This document shows positions 15,624 to 22,022 of a stretch of DNA of 23,097 bases, one piece after another (the first letter of the stretch is position 1; each line of letters starts with the position of its first letter). The notes below the pieces were generated by a model. It made no database searches. It was given only the letters and a program-made list of their open reading frames with translations, and was not told where the DNA came from. This stretch comes from SIG440 sp045648205 (lineage in GTDB: Bacteria > Bacillota > Clostridia > Monoglobales > Monoglobaceae). Location: assembly GCA_045648205.1 (NCBI GenBank), contig JAZRNM010000024.1, positions 1 through 23,097 on the forward strand, in the 5' to 3' direction. A program made the position numbers and the translations under genes.

Positions 15624-16019
15624 ATGGCAGAAAAAAAGACAAATAAAACCGTAATCGGCAACACTGAAGAATTGAAAAAGAATACTGCTGAGGCAAAGCC
15701 TGCAGCAGCTGAAAAGAAAATTATCAAGGAGGTAAAAACAATGGCACAGGAAGCATTGGGAATGGTTGAAACAAGAGGTTTGGTTGCTGCAATTGAAGCT
15801 GCAGATGCTATGCTTAAGGCTGCAAACGTAGCTCTCGTTGGCACAGAAAAGATTGGTTCAGGTCTCGTAAGTGTTATGGTTCGTGGTGACGTTGGCGCTG
15901 TTAAGGCTGCAGTTGAAGCAGGCGGTCAGTGTGCTCAGCAGCTTGGCGAAATCATCGCTACACACGTTATCCCCAGACCTCACGCAGATGTTGAGAAGAT
16001 TTTGCCCGCTATTAAATAG
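15624..16019 (+). CDS. BMC-H hexameric shell protein with N-terminal extension and a second internal start
   Basis: The long form, from ATG 15624, has 131 residues: a 39-residue Lys/Glu/Ala-rich extension (containing EELKKNTAEAK and EKKIIKEVKT) and then a complete PduA-type domain. The domain's own methionine at 15741 is preceded 7 bases upstream by a near-perfect AAGGAGGT, and from there the sequence MAQEALGMVETRGLVAA matches the neighbouring 91-residue BMC-H, so a 92-residue short form is very likely made too. The pore motif is again EKIGSGL. The 15624 start has only a weak purine stretch (AGAAAGAG), so the long form may be the minor product. An annotation may report either start. An in-frame TTG at 15618 is less likely. 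Confidence 0.93.
   Translation: MAEKKTNKTVIGNTEELKKNTAEAKPAAAEKKIIKEVKTMAQEALGMVETRGLVAAIEAADAMLKAANVALVGTEKIGSGLVSVMVRGDVGAVKAAVEAGGQCAQQLGEIIATHVIPRPHADVEKILPAIK
15727..15743 (+). promoter_or_regulatory. Internal ribosome-binding site and start codon inside the extended BMC-H gene
   Basis: AAGGAGGT at 15727-15734 lies just upstream of an in-frame ATG at 15741, the position of the start codon in the paralogous BMC-H gene. The same bases encode the end of the extension in the long form. It is the strongest ribosome-binding site near this gene and points to two protein products from one gene. Confidence 0.75.
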
Positions 16020-16057
16020 TTTTTTCCGCAAGGAATTTTGGGCATATGGCAAGTGTT

Positions 16058-16083
16058 GGGGCAGAGCGTTTCTGCTCTGTCCC
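16058..16083 (+). other. Intercistronic RNA hairpin between BMC-H and BMC-P genes
   Basis: GGGGCAGAGC (16058-16067) pairs with GCTCTGTCCC (16074-16083) with one G-U wobble and a 6-base loop. It is GC-rich against its surroundings and is not followed by a T run, so it is not a typical terminator. It occupies the longest gap between shell genes (95 bases) and may influence mRNA processing, stability or translation of the pentamer gene. Confidence 0.7.
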
Positions 16084-16114
16084 TGACCTTCGACCTTGGA
16101 AAGGAATTGTAACT

Positions 16115-16384
16115 ATGATTATTGGAAAAGTAATCGGAAGTGTTGTTTCAACACGCAAGAACGACAATCTTGTTGGAAACAAGTTTATGATTGTTGAGAC
16201 CGTTGAAACAATGACTAAAGAAAAGTCAAAAATTGTTGCTATTGATAACATCGGTGCAGGCATCGGTGAATATGTTCTGGTTGCTCTTGGCAGTGCTGCT
16301 CGCATTGGCTGTGGAAAAGTTGAATCTCCAGTTGATGCTGCAATTGTTGGTATTGTCGATGAGGGCGAAAATTTTATGAAATAA
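16115..16384 (+). CDS. eutN: BMC-P pentameric vertex protein, EutN/CcmL family
   Basis: Caps the vertices of the polyhedral shell. The 89-residue protein begins MIIGKVIGSVVSTRKNDNL and continues with LVGNKFMIVE, VAIDNIGAGIGEYVLVALG and SPVDAAIVGIVD, the standard single-domain EutN/CcmL layout. The ATG at 16115 is preferred because GGAAAGGAA precedes it and it fits the family N-terminus; an in-frame ATG at 16046 would add 23 atypical residues encoded by the hairpin region. It is the only BMC-P gene in the window, whereas many metabolosome loci have two or three. The symbol pduN would be equally acceptable. Confidence 0.94.
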   Translation: MIIGKVIGSVVSTRKNDNLVGNKFMIVETVETMTKEKSKIVAIDNIGAGIGEYVLVALGSAARIGCGKVESPVDAAIVGIVDEGENFMK

Positions 16385-16423
16385 TCTGATTTAACGAATT
16401 TGATCGAAAGGGGAATGAAAACT

Positions 16424-17764
16424 ATGCAAATGACAGAACTTAAAGAACTCATGAAAGAGTGCGGTATAGTCGGTGCGGGAGGTGCCGGGTTTCCCTCGTA
16501 TGCAAAGCTTTCAGATGCTGCAGATACAATTATTTTGAATTGTGCAGAATGTGAGCCTTTGTTCAGACTGCACAGACAGCTTATGTGTGAATACACAGAA
16601 GAAATTCTTTCTGCATTGGATGCGGTTCGCGAAGCAGTGGGCGCAAAGAATGCAATCGTGGGAATAAAAGCTGCTTATAAAGAGGCAATCGAAAAGATTG
16701 GAGAGCACATCTCGTCTTTTAAAAATATAACAGTTTCTCATCTTCCTGAGGTATATCCTGCAGGTGATGAAATTATTTTGATTTATGAAGCAACTGGCAG
16801 AGTTGTGAAACCGGGGAAACTTCCGATTTCAGAAGGAGTTATTGTTTTCAATGTTGAAACAATCCTGAACACTTATTTTGCAATAAAAGACAAAACCCCT
16901 GTGACATATAAGTATGTCACTGTTGCGGGTGAAGTAAAGAATCCTGCTACATACAAGGTTCCGCTGGGAGTTACATTGAAGTCACTGGTTGAACTTGCAG
17001 GTGGTGAAACCGCCAAAGAATGTGAATACATCAACGGTGGTGCAATGACCGGAAATGCGGCAAAGAAAGATGATGTTGTTACCAAAACAACAAATGCGGT
17101 TTTGGTTATGCCGAAAGAACATCCGGTTATCATGAAGAAGAAAACAAATAGAAAAATTGATATATACAGAGCAATGAGCGCTTGTTGTCAGTGTAGAATG
17201 TGTACGGATATGTGTACCCGTCACCTTCTTGGACATCCCATTGAGCCACACGCATTTATGAGGGCGGTAGCAAAGGGAATGACCGGTGATTTGACAGCGG
17301 TGCTTAACACTGCATATTGTTCACAATGCAGAGTTTGTGAAATGTATGCATGCCATCAGGGACTTTCTCCGGCTTCCCTGATTGGAACTTTTAAAAATGA
17401 ACTAAGAGCCAAAGGTGTTGTCTCTGACAAGGAACCTAAATTTACAGGTGTCAACGAACACAGAAAATTCAGAACAATTCCGATGGAACGGTTGATAAGC
17501 CGACTCGGAATTAGTCAATATGATAAAGAAGCCCCCATAGAGGACCTTCCGGAAGGCTTTGAAGAAAAGTGTAAAACCTTGAAAATTATGCTTAGACAGC
17601 ACATAGGTCAGCCGGCAAAAGCGTTGGTGAAAAAGGGCGAAAAGGTTGAGAAAAATCAAAAGCTTGCAAGCTGCGAAGCCTTGGGCGCTGAAATTCACAG
17701 TCCTGTGAGCGGAACAGTGAAAGATATAAAAGAAAACTACATTGTGCTTGAGGTTAAGCGGTAG
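16424..17764 (+). CDS. pduS: PduS-type flavin and iron-sulfur electron-transfer protein (RnfC-like, SLBB domain)
   Basis: In Pdu compartments PduS is an NADH-dependent flavoprotein that reduces cobalamin. The 446 residues contain the Nuo51/RnfC-type glycine loop GIVGAGGAGFPSYAKL at 14-29 and NCAECEP at 39-45, an SLBB region around 165-215 (VAGEVKNPATYKV), two ferredoxin-like tetracysteine sets (C254, C257, C260, C264 and C299, C302, C305, C310) and a C-terminal RnfC-like barrel-sandwich segment. The ATG at 16424 is chosen because GAAAGGGG lies 10 bases upstream; an in-frame ATG at 16415 is too close to that site. No B12 enzyme accompanies it here, so it may instead oxidise NADH and pass electrons to the PduT cluster. 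The next gene is PduT, its known partner. Confidence 0.92.
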   Translation: MQMTELKELMKECGIVGAGGAGFPSYAKLSDAADTIILNCAECEPLFRLHRQLMCEYTEEILSALDAVREAVGAKNAIVGIKAAYKEAIEKIGEHISSFKNITVSHLPEVYPAGDEIILIYEATGRVVKPGKLPISEGVIVFNVETILNTYFAIKDKTPVTYKYVTVAGEVKNPATYKVPLGVTLKSLVELAGGETAKECEYINGGAMTGNAAKKDDVVTKTTNAVLVMPKEHPVIMKKKTNRKIDIYRAMSACCQCRMCTDMCTRHLLGHPIEPHAFMRAVAKGMTGDLTAVLNTAYCSQCRVCEMYACHQGLSPASLIGTFKNELRAKGVVSDKEPKFTGVNEHRKFRTIPMERLISRLGISQYDKEAPIEDLPEGFEEKCKTLKIMLRQHIGQPAKALVKKGEKVEKNQKLASCEALGAEIHSPVSGTVKDIKENYIVLEVKR

Positions 17765-17782
17765 AAAGGGAGGAAATCATAA

Positions 17783-18331
17783 ATGGGAAAAGCGTTAGCA
17801 ATGGCTGAATTTACAACGGTTTCTACCGGTATTAAGGCAGCTGATATGATGATAAAAACAGCGGAGGTCAATGTAATTGAGGCTGAAGTGGTTTGTCCTG
17901 GTAAGTATATCATACTTATTGAGGGAGATTTGAGTGCTGTGAGAGCGGCGGTGGACACAGTTAAGACAATGTTCTCGGAAAAGCTGATAGACAGTTTTGT
18001 TTTGGGAAATCCTCATGAATCCATATTCCCTGCAATTTACGGCACAACAGTTGTTGAGGATAAACGTGCACTTGGTGTTCTTGAAACTTATTCTGCTGCA
18101 TCAATCATTCTCGCGGCAGATATTGTGGCAAAGACTGCAATTGTTGATTTGATTGAACTGAGAATAGCAAGAGGTATGTGTGGAAAATCGTATATGCTGC
18201 TCACAGGTGAGGTAGCTGCGGTTGAAAGTGCAATTGCAAGAGCAAAGGCTGAGGTTGCTGAAGGAACAATGTTCCTTGACAGCTCCGTTATTGCAAATCC
18301 TGATGAGAAGATGTGGAATACAATATTTTAA
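17783..18331 (+). CDS. pduT: BMC-T trimeric shell protein with pore iron-sulfur cysteine, PduT type
   Basis: A 182-residue protein with two tandem BMC domains that should form a pseudohexameric trimer. The first domain carries VCPGKYIILIEGDLSAV with the cysteine at residue 38, the same position as the cysteine of Salmonella PduT that holds a [4Fe-4S] cluster at the trimer pore. The second domain begins RALGVLETYSAASIILAADI and ends VIANPDEKMWNTIF. The protein follows pduS by 18 bases, matching their joint role in moving electrons through the shell. The ATG follows GGGAGGAAA. This is the more confidently assigned of the two trimer genes. Confidence 0.93.
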   Translation: MGKALAMAEFTTVSTGIKAADMMIKTAEVNVIEAEVVCPGKYIILIEGDLSAVRAAVDTVKTMFSEKLIDSFVLGNPHESIFPAIYGTTVVEDKRALGVLETYSAASIILAADIVAKTAIVDLIELRIARGMCGKSYMLLTGEVAAVESAIARAKAEVAEGTMFLDSSVIANPDEKMWNTIF

Positions 18332-18345
18332 TGAGGTGAGTTAAA

Positions 18346-19731
18346 ATGGTTGATGAAAAGTATATAAGCCGTATAGTTGAAAATGTTATTCAAAATATAG
18401 ATGTCAGACCTGATAAAAACCTTAAAGGCGTTTTCCCCACAATGAAGGAAGCTCTTGAGGCTGTTCAAAAGGCTTATATTCAGTATAAGAGTTATACGGT
18501 TGAACAGAGAGAAAAAATGATTCAAGCTATTCGCCGTCTTACATTGGAAGAAGCCGAAGTAATGGCAAAACTGGGTGTTGAAGAAACGGGAATGGGCAGA
18601 GTTTCAGATAAAATAATCAAGCATCAACTCGTTGCAAACAAGACTCCAGGAACTGAAGACCTTCAGCCAACAGTTAAAACCGGTGATTGCGGTCTCACTT
18701 TGATTGAAATGGCACCTTATGGTGTTATTGGAAGCATTACTCCGTCAACAAACCCAAGTGAAACAGTTATCTGCAACTCAATTGGTATGATTGCGGGCGG
18801 TAATGCGGTTGTTTTCAATCCCCATCCAAATGCAAAAAGAATTGCTAACTATGCAGTTGACCTTGTTAATCGTGGTATTCTGGAAGCAGGTGGTCCTGAA
18901 AACCTGGTTGTTTCAGTGGCTAATCCGACAATGGACTCGTCAAATGAAATGGTAAATTCTCCAATTGTCAGATTGCTTGTTGCAACAGGTGGCCCTGGTG
19001 TTGTTAAGATGCTCCTTTCTTCAGGAAAGAAGGCTATCGGTGCGGGAGCCGGCAATCCCCCTGTTATCGTTGATGATACTGCTGATATCGAAAAGGCTGC
19101 ATCAGATATCATAAAGGGTGCAAGCTTTGACAACAACCTTCCATGTATTGCAGAAAAAGAGTGCTTTGTATTCAATTCTGTTGCAGACCAGCTCATCAGT
19201 GCAATGCAAAGAAGCGGTGCATACCTTCTCAAGGGTGCTGAAATCGACAAACTCGTTAAGGTTGCTCTCGTTGAAAAAGACGGCAAGTTTGGTATAAACA
19301 AGAAATGGGTAGGAAAAGATGCAAAATTGTTCCTCAAGGAGCTTGGCATTGATGCAGACCCAAGACTGATTATTTGCGAAACCGATGCAAAGCATCCATT
19401 TGTTCAGGTTGAAATGATGATGCCTATTCTTCCAATCGTAAGAGTAGGAAACATTGAAGAAGCTATAATTGAAGCTTGCAAAGCAGAACACGGAAACCGT
19501 CATTCTGCACACATTCATTCAAAGAATGTTGACAGACTCACAGCTTTTGCAAGAGCTGTTGAAACAACAATTTTTGTTAAGAATGCGCCTTCATATGCAG
19601 GTATCGGCGCAGGTGGTGAAGGGCACACAACATTTACTATTGCAGGTCCCACAGGGGAAGGTATCACATCTGCAAAATCTTTCACCCGTCAAAGACGTTG
19701 TGTTATGGCAGATGGATTGCATATAGTATAA
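18346..19731 (+). CDS. pduP: CoA-acylating aldehyde dehydrogenase, PduP/EutE family
   Basis: Oxidises the compartment aldehyde to an acyl-CoA with NAD and CoA; lactaldehyde to lactyl-CoA in the proposed pathway. The 461 residues begin with the encapsulation-peptide-like helix MVDEKYISRIVENVIQNID, then a short linker, then the ALDH fold: APYGVIGSITPSTNPSET (about 123-140), VIVDDTADIEKA, and the catalytic cysteine C267 in FDNNLPCIAEKE. GEGHTTFTIAGPTGEG lies near the C-terminus. The sequence CIAEK and the absence of the usual hydrolytic-ALDH glutamate are typical of acylating members. The ATG follows TGAGGTGAG, 14 bases after pduT. Downstream PduL would take the acyl-CoA product. Confidence 0.95.
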   Translation: MVDEKYISRIVENVIQNIDVRPDKNLKGVFPTMKEALEAVQKAYIQYKSYTVEQREKMIQAIRRLTLEEAEVMAKLGVEETGMGRVSDKIIKHQLVANKTPGTEDLQPTVKTGDCGLTLIEMAPYGVIGSITPSTNPSETVICNSIGMIAGGNAVVFNPHPNAKRIANYAVDLVNRGILEAGGPENLVVSVANPTMDSSNEMVNSPIVRLLVATGGPGVVKMLLSSGKKAIGAGAGNPPVIVDDTADIEKAASDIIKGASFDNNLPCIAEKECFVFNSVADQLISAMQRSGAYLLKGAEIDKLVKVALVEKDGKFGINKKWVGKDAKLFLKELGIDADPRLIICETDAKHPFVQVEMMMPILPIVRVGNIEEAIIEACKAEHGNRHSAHIHSKNVDRLTAFARAVETTIFVKNAPSYAGIGAGGEGHTTFTIAGPTGEGITSAKSFTRQRRCVMADGLHIV

Positions 19732-19770
19732 CACAATTTATAAATTACACAGAAAAGGATTTGTGCTGAT

Positions 19771-20418
19771 ATGAAAGCATTGGGAATGTTAGAAGTTTAC
19801 AGTTTTACTACAGCAGTTTGTGTTGCGGATTTGTGTGCAAAAGCTGCTGATGTAGAAGTAATAGCATTTGACAGAAACAGACCAAAGAGCCCGGATGTTC
19901 CGGCCCCACTTGTTATGCAAATAAAGATTGCAGGTCCTGTGGCAGCTGTCAGAGCGGCTATTGAAGCTGGAAAGGAATATGCAGAAGCTGAGGGTAAATA
20001 TATTATTTCTCATATTATTCCGAACCCTGGTGAGGGTGTTGAAAAAATGGCATATCTTTTGGATATAAACAGAGATAAATATAACAAAAAGCTTCCTAAA
20101 AATTTCTTGAATGCAAAGGATTTGGAACCGACAAATGTTGCTGGTGAGTCAATTGGACTTCTTGAAGTTGAAGGTTTGGTTGCATCGATTGAAGGCCTTG
20201 ATGCAATGGCAAAGGCTGCCAATGTTCGTGTTATCCACTCAGAAAAAAGACTCGGTGGAAGACTGGTAACCTATATTATTGCAGGCGAAGTTTCTGCGGT
20301 TACTGCTGCAATTGCGGCTGGGGAAGAAAGCTCTGCGAAATTCGGAAAACTTTTTGGTTCAGCGGTTATAGCAAGACCACATAATGAAATAACAAAATTT
20401 TTTGATATGAGTATATAG
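19771..20418 (+). CDS. BMC-T tandem-domain shell protein with long inter-domain linker
   Basis: A 215-residue protein with two BMC domains in ordinary, non-permuted order. The first begins MKALGMLEVYSFTTAVCVAD and the second begins ESIGLLEVEGLVASIEGLDA. In the first domain the segment corresponding to the pore loop is enlarged (FDRNRPKSPDVPAPLV), and about 30 residues rich in Lys, Asn and Asp link the two domains. The second has the pore-region sequence SEKRLGGRLVTY. It is neither the PduT cysteine type nor clearly PduB or EutL, so I give no symbol. The start ATG lies after AAAAGGA with a rather long spacer. It probably forms trimers with an asymmetric pore. Confidence 0.88.
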   Translation: MKALGMLEVYSFTTAVCVADLCAKAADVEVIAFDRNRPKSPDVPAPLVMQIKIAGPVAAVRAAIEAGKEYAEAEGKYIISHIIPNPGEGVEKMAYLLDINRDKYNKKLPKNFLNAKDLEPTNVAGESIGLLEVEGLVASIEGLDAMAKAANVRVIHSEKRLGGRLVTYIIAGEVSAVTAAIAAGEESSAKFGKLFGSAVIARPHNEITKFFDMSI

Positions 20419-20432
20419 GTTAGGTGAAGCTT

Positions 20433-21077
20433 ATGTATTACGATACAGATACGATTGCCAAAGCGGTTAAATCAGTTATTGAAAATATTAAAAGTGAAGG
20501 ACAAATAAAAATAGGGGTTTCTCAGCGTCACGTGCATTTGTCACAGGAAGACCTCGAAACTCTTTTCGGCAAAGGTTATAAGTTGACCATCAAGAAGTAT
20601 CTTATGGGGCGTGAGTATGCGTCAAATGAGGTTGTTACACTTGTAGGTCCTTCACTGAAGGCTATTGAAAATGTGAGAGTTCTTGGCCCTGTCAGAAACA
20701 AAACACAGGTGGAAATTTCAAGAACAGATACTTTTGTGTTGAAAGTTAGTCCTCCGGTTCGTCCTTCCGGCAAGGTGGAAGGTTCTGAAAAGTTGGTTCT
20801 TGTTGGACCAAAGGGAAGTGTGTATCTGAAGGAAGGCGTTATTATTGCCAACCGCCACATACATCTGACCCCTGAATATGCTGAGGCGAACGGTATAAAA
20901 GATAATGATTATGTTGATGTTGAAGTTGAAGGAATCAAGCCAACAAGATTTTATGATGTTCAGGTGAGAGTTCGTGATGATTTCAATGTTGAAATGCATA
21001 TTGACACCGATGATGCCAATTCTGCAGGGCTCAAAAATGGTTCTATTGTGAAGATAATCAAAAAGTGTGAAAAATAG
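20433..21077 (+). CDS. pduL: Phosphate propanoyltransferase PduL with N-terminal encapsulation peptide
   Basis: Transfers the acyl group of the PduP product from CoA to phosphate and frees CoA for reuse inside the shell. The 214 residues begin with an encapsulation-peptide-like helix (DTDTIAKAVKSVIENIKS), then two beta-barrel repeats with the zinc-binding signatures GVSQRHVHLS (H33, H35) and ANRHIHLTPE (H142, H144), and near the end VEMHIDTDDANSAG. The ATG at 20433 is chosen because AGGTGA lies 5 bases upstream; the GTG at 20424 overlaps that site. PduL is the phosphotransacylase of B12-, glycyl-radical- and aldolase-type metabolosomes. An acyl kinase to finish the ATP-yielding step is not visible. 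Confidence 0.95.
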   Translation: MYYDTDTIAKAVKSVIENIKSEGQIKIGVSQRHVHLSQEDLETLFGKGYKLTIKKYLMGREYASNEVVTLVGPSLKAIENVRVLGPVRNKTQVEISRTDTFVLKVSPPVRPSGKVEGSEKLVLVGPKGSVYLKEGVIIANRHIHLTPEYAEANGIKDNDYVDVEVEGIKPTRFYDVQVRVRDDFNVEMHIDTDDANSAGLKNGSIVKIIKKCEK

Positions 21078-21113
21078 TTTTGGTGAAAACTGAAACGAAA
21101 GTGAGGGGATGGC

Positions 21114-21881
21114 GTGTTTGCTCTTGAACGCCAGAAAAAAATTCTGGAATTTTTGAATGTTGACGGCGTGGTTTCGGTTAGCAGATTAAGCTCAGAGCTT
21201 GGTGTTACCGAAGAAACAGTGAGACGTGACCTTGAAAAACTCGAAAAGCAGGAAGCTTTGAGAAGAACTCATGGCGGTGCAATTCCGATTGAGGGTGGCA
21301 CCTATGAAATCTCTCTTGAAAAGAGAAAACACATAAATGTTGAGGCGAAAATGAGACTTGCAAAAGAAGCAGTTAAGTATGTCGCAGCGGGGGATACCAT
21401 ATTCCTTGATGCATCAACAACTACATTCTTTATGGCAAAGGAACTCAAAAATCATAAAAATGTGACAGTTATAACCAACTCGCTCAGAGTTGTTGCTGAG
21501 CTTTCAGGCTGTGAACACATAAAAGTGATTTCAGTGGGTGGTGTCCTCAGCAACAACCAATCTTTTGTTGGAAGTCATGCTGAAAAAACGATTGAAGAAA
21601 ACTTTTTTGCCAGCAAGATTTTCTTTTCAAGTAAGGGGATTACTTCTGATGCAGGAATTCTTGAGAGCAATGAAGCCGAATGTGGAATAAAGCACAAGAT
21701 GTTAGCAAATGCCAGAGAAAAATATTTTCTCTGCGACAAAAGCAAGATGGGTGGGGTTGGTTTTGTGAAGCTGATGCCCATTGAAAACCTCGATTACATA
21801 ATAACTAACACGGAACCTGATGATGCTTTGCAAGATAAATTCAGGGAATTTAGTGTTGAAGTAATCAAAATAAATGAATAA
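21114..21881 (+). CDS. DeoR-family transcriptional regulator
   Basis: Probably controls the microcompartment locus in response to a sugar phosphate, as is common for DeoR repressors. The 255-residue protein starts FALERQKKILEFL and has a winged helix-turn-helix at about 18-55 (VSRLSSELGVTEETVRRDLE), followed by the family's RRTHGGA. The C-terminal DeoRC sensor domain shows GDTIFLDASTTTFFMA, VITNSLRV and FVGSHAEKTIEE. The GTG start at 21114 follows GTGAGGGG. It is 36 bases after pduL with no terminator between, so it is likely the last gene of the operon and autoregulated. An inverted repeat (AGTTTT-GGTG-AAAACT) at 21076-21091 just upstream could be an operator. The inducer is inferred. Confidence 0.92.
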   Translation: MFALERQKKILEFLNVDGVVSVSRLSSELGVTEETVRRDLEKLEKQEALRRTHGGAIPIEGGTYEISLEKRKHINVEAKMRLAKEAVKYVAAGDTIFLDASTTTFFMAKELKNHKNVTVITNSLRVVAELSGCEHIKVISVGGVLSNNQSFVGSHAEKTIEENFFASKIFFSSKGITSDAGILESNEAECGIKHKMLANAREKYFLCDKSKMGGVGFVKLMPIENLDYIITNTEPDDALQDKFREFSVEVIKINE

Positions 21882-21892
21882 TTGAAAATCTG

Positions 21893-21927
21893 ATATGCGG
21901 CTCGAAAGGGACCGCATATTAATTTTA
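21893..21927 (+). terminator. Hairpin after the regulator gene, probable weak terminator
   Basis: ATATGCGG (21893-21900) pairs perfectly with CCGCATAT (21912-21919); an inner CTC/GGG segment with a bulged A closes on a GAAA tetraloop (21904-21907). The following bases are only moderately T-rich (TAATTTTAG), so termination may be partial. It marks the end of the microcompartment operon. Confidence 0.65.
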
Positions 21928-21935
21928 GAATTTGA

Positions 21936-21964
21936 TTGACAAAGAGAAGGTTTTGTGTTTTAAT
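21936..21964 (+). promoter_or_regulatory. Promoter of the epimerase-like gene
   Basis: TTGACA (21936-21941) and TTTAAT (21959-21964) are separated by 17 bases, with TGT directly before the -10 box as an extended -10 element. The leader would be about 50 bases. It lies 12-20 bases after the hairpin that ends the preceding operon. Confidence 0.7.
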
Positions 21965-22022
21965 AACCTTGACAGAAACTTTGAAAATGGGTAGTCTTAT
22001 AAACCTAAGGAGGATTATTTAA

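Noticed and set aside
16046..16114. Longer BMC-P protein from the ATG at 16046
   Set aside because: No ribosome-binding site precedes it, the added residues come from the hairpin region and are unlike the family, and ATG 16115 gives the standard EutN/CcmL N-terminus.
16424..17764. The PduS-like gene as an RnfC subunit of a membrane Rnf complex
   Set aside because: No rnfDGEAB genes are adjacent, and the neighbouring PduT and BMC genes fit PduS.
21969..22000. Second promoter with TTGACA at 21969
   Set aside because: No acceptable -10 box lies 16-18 bases downstream; the TTATAA further on is too far, and the first TTGACA at 21936 has a good partner.
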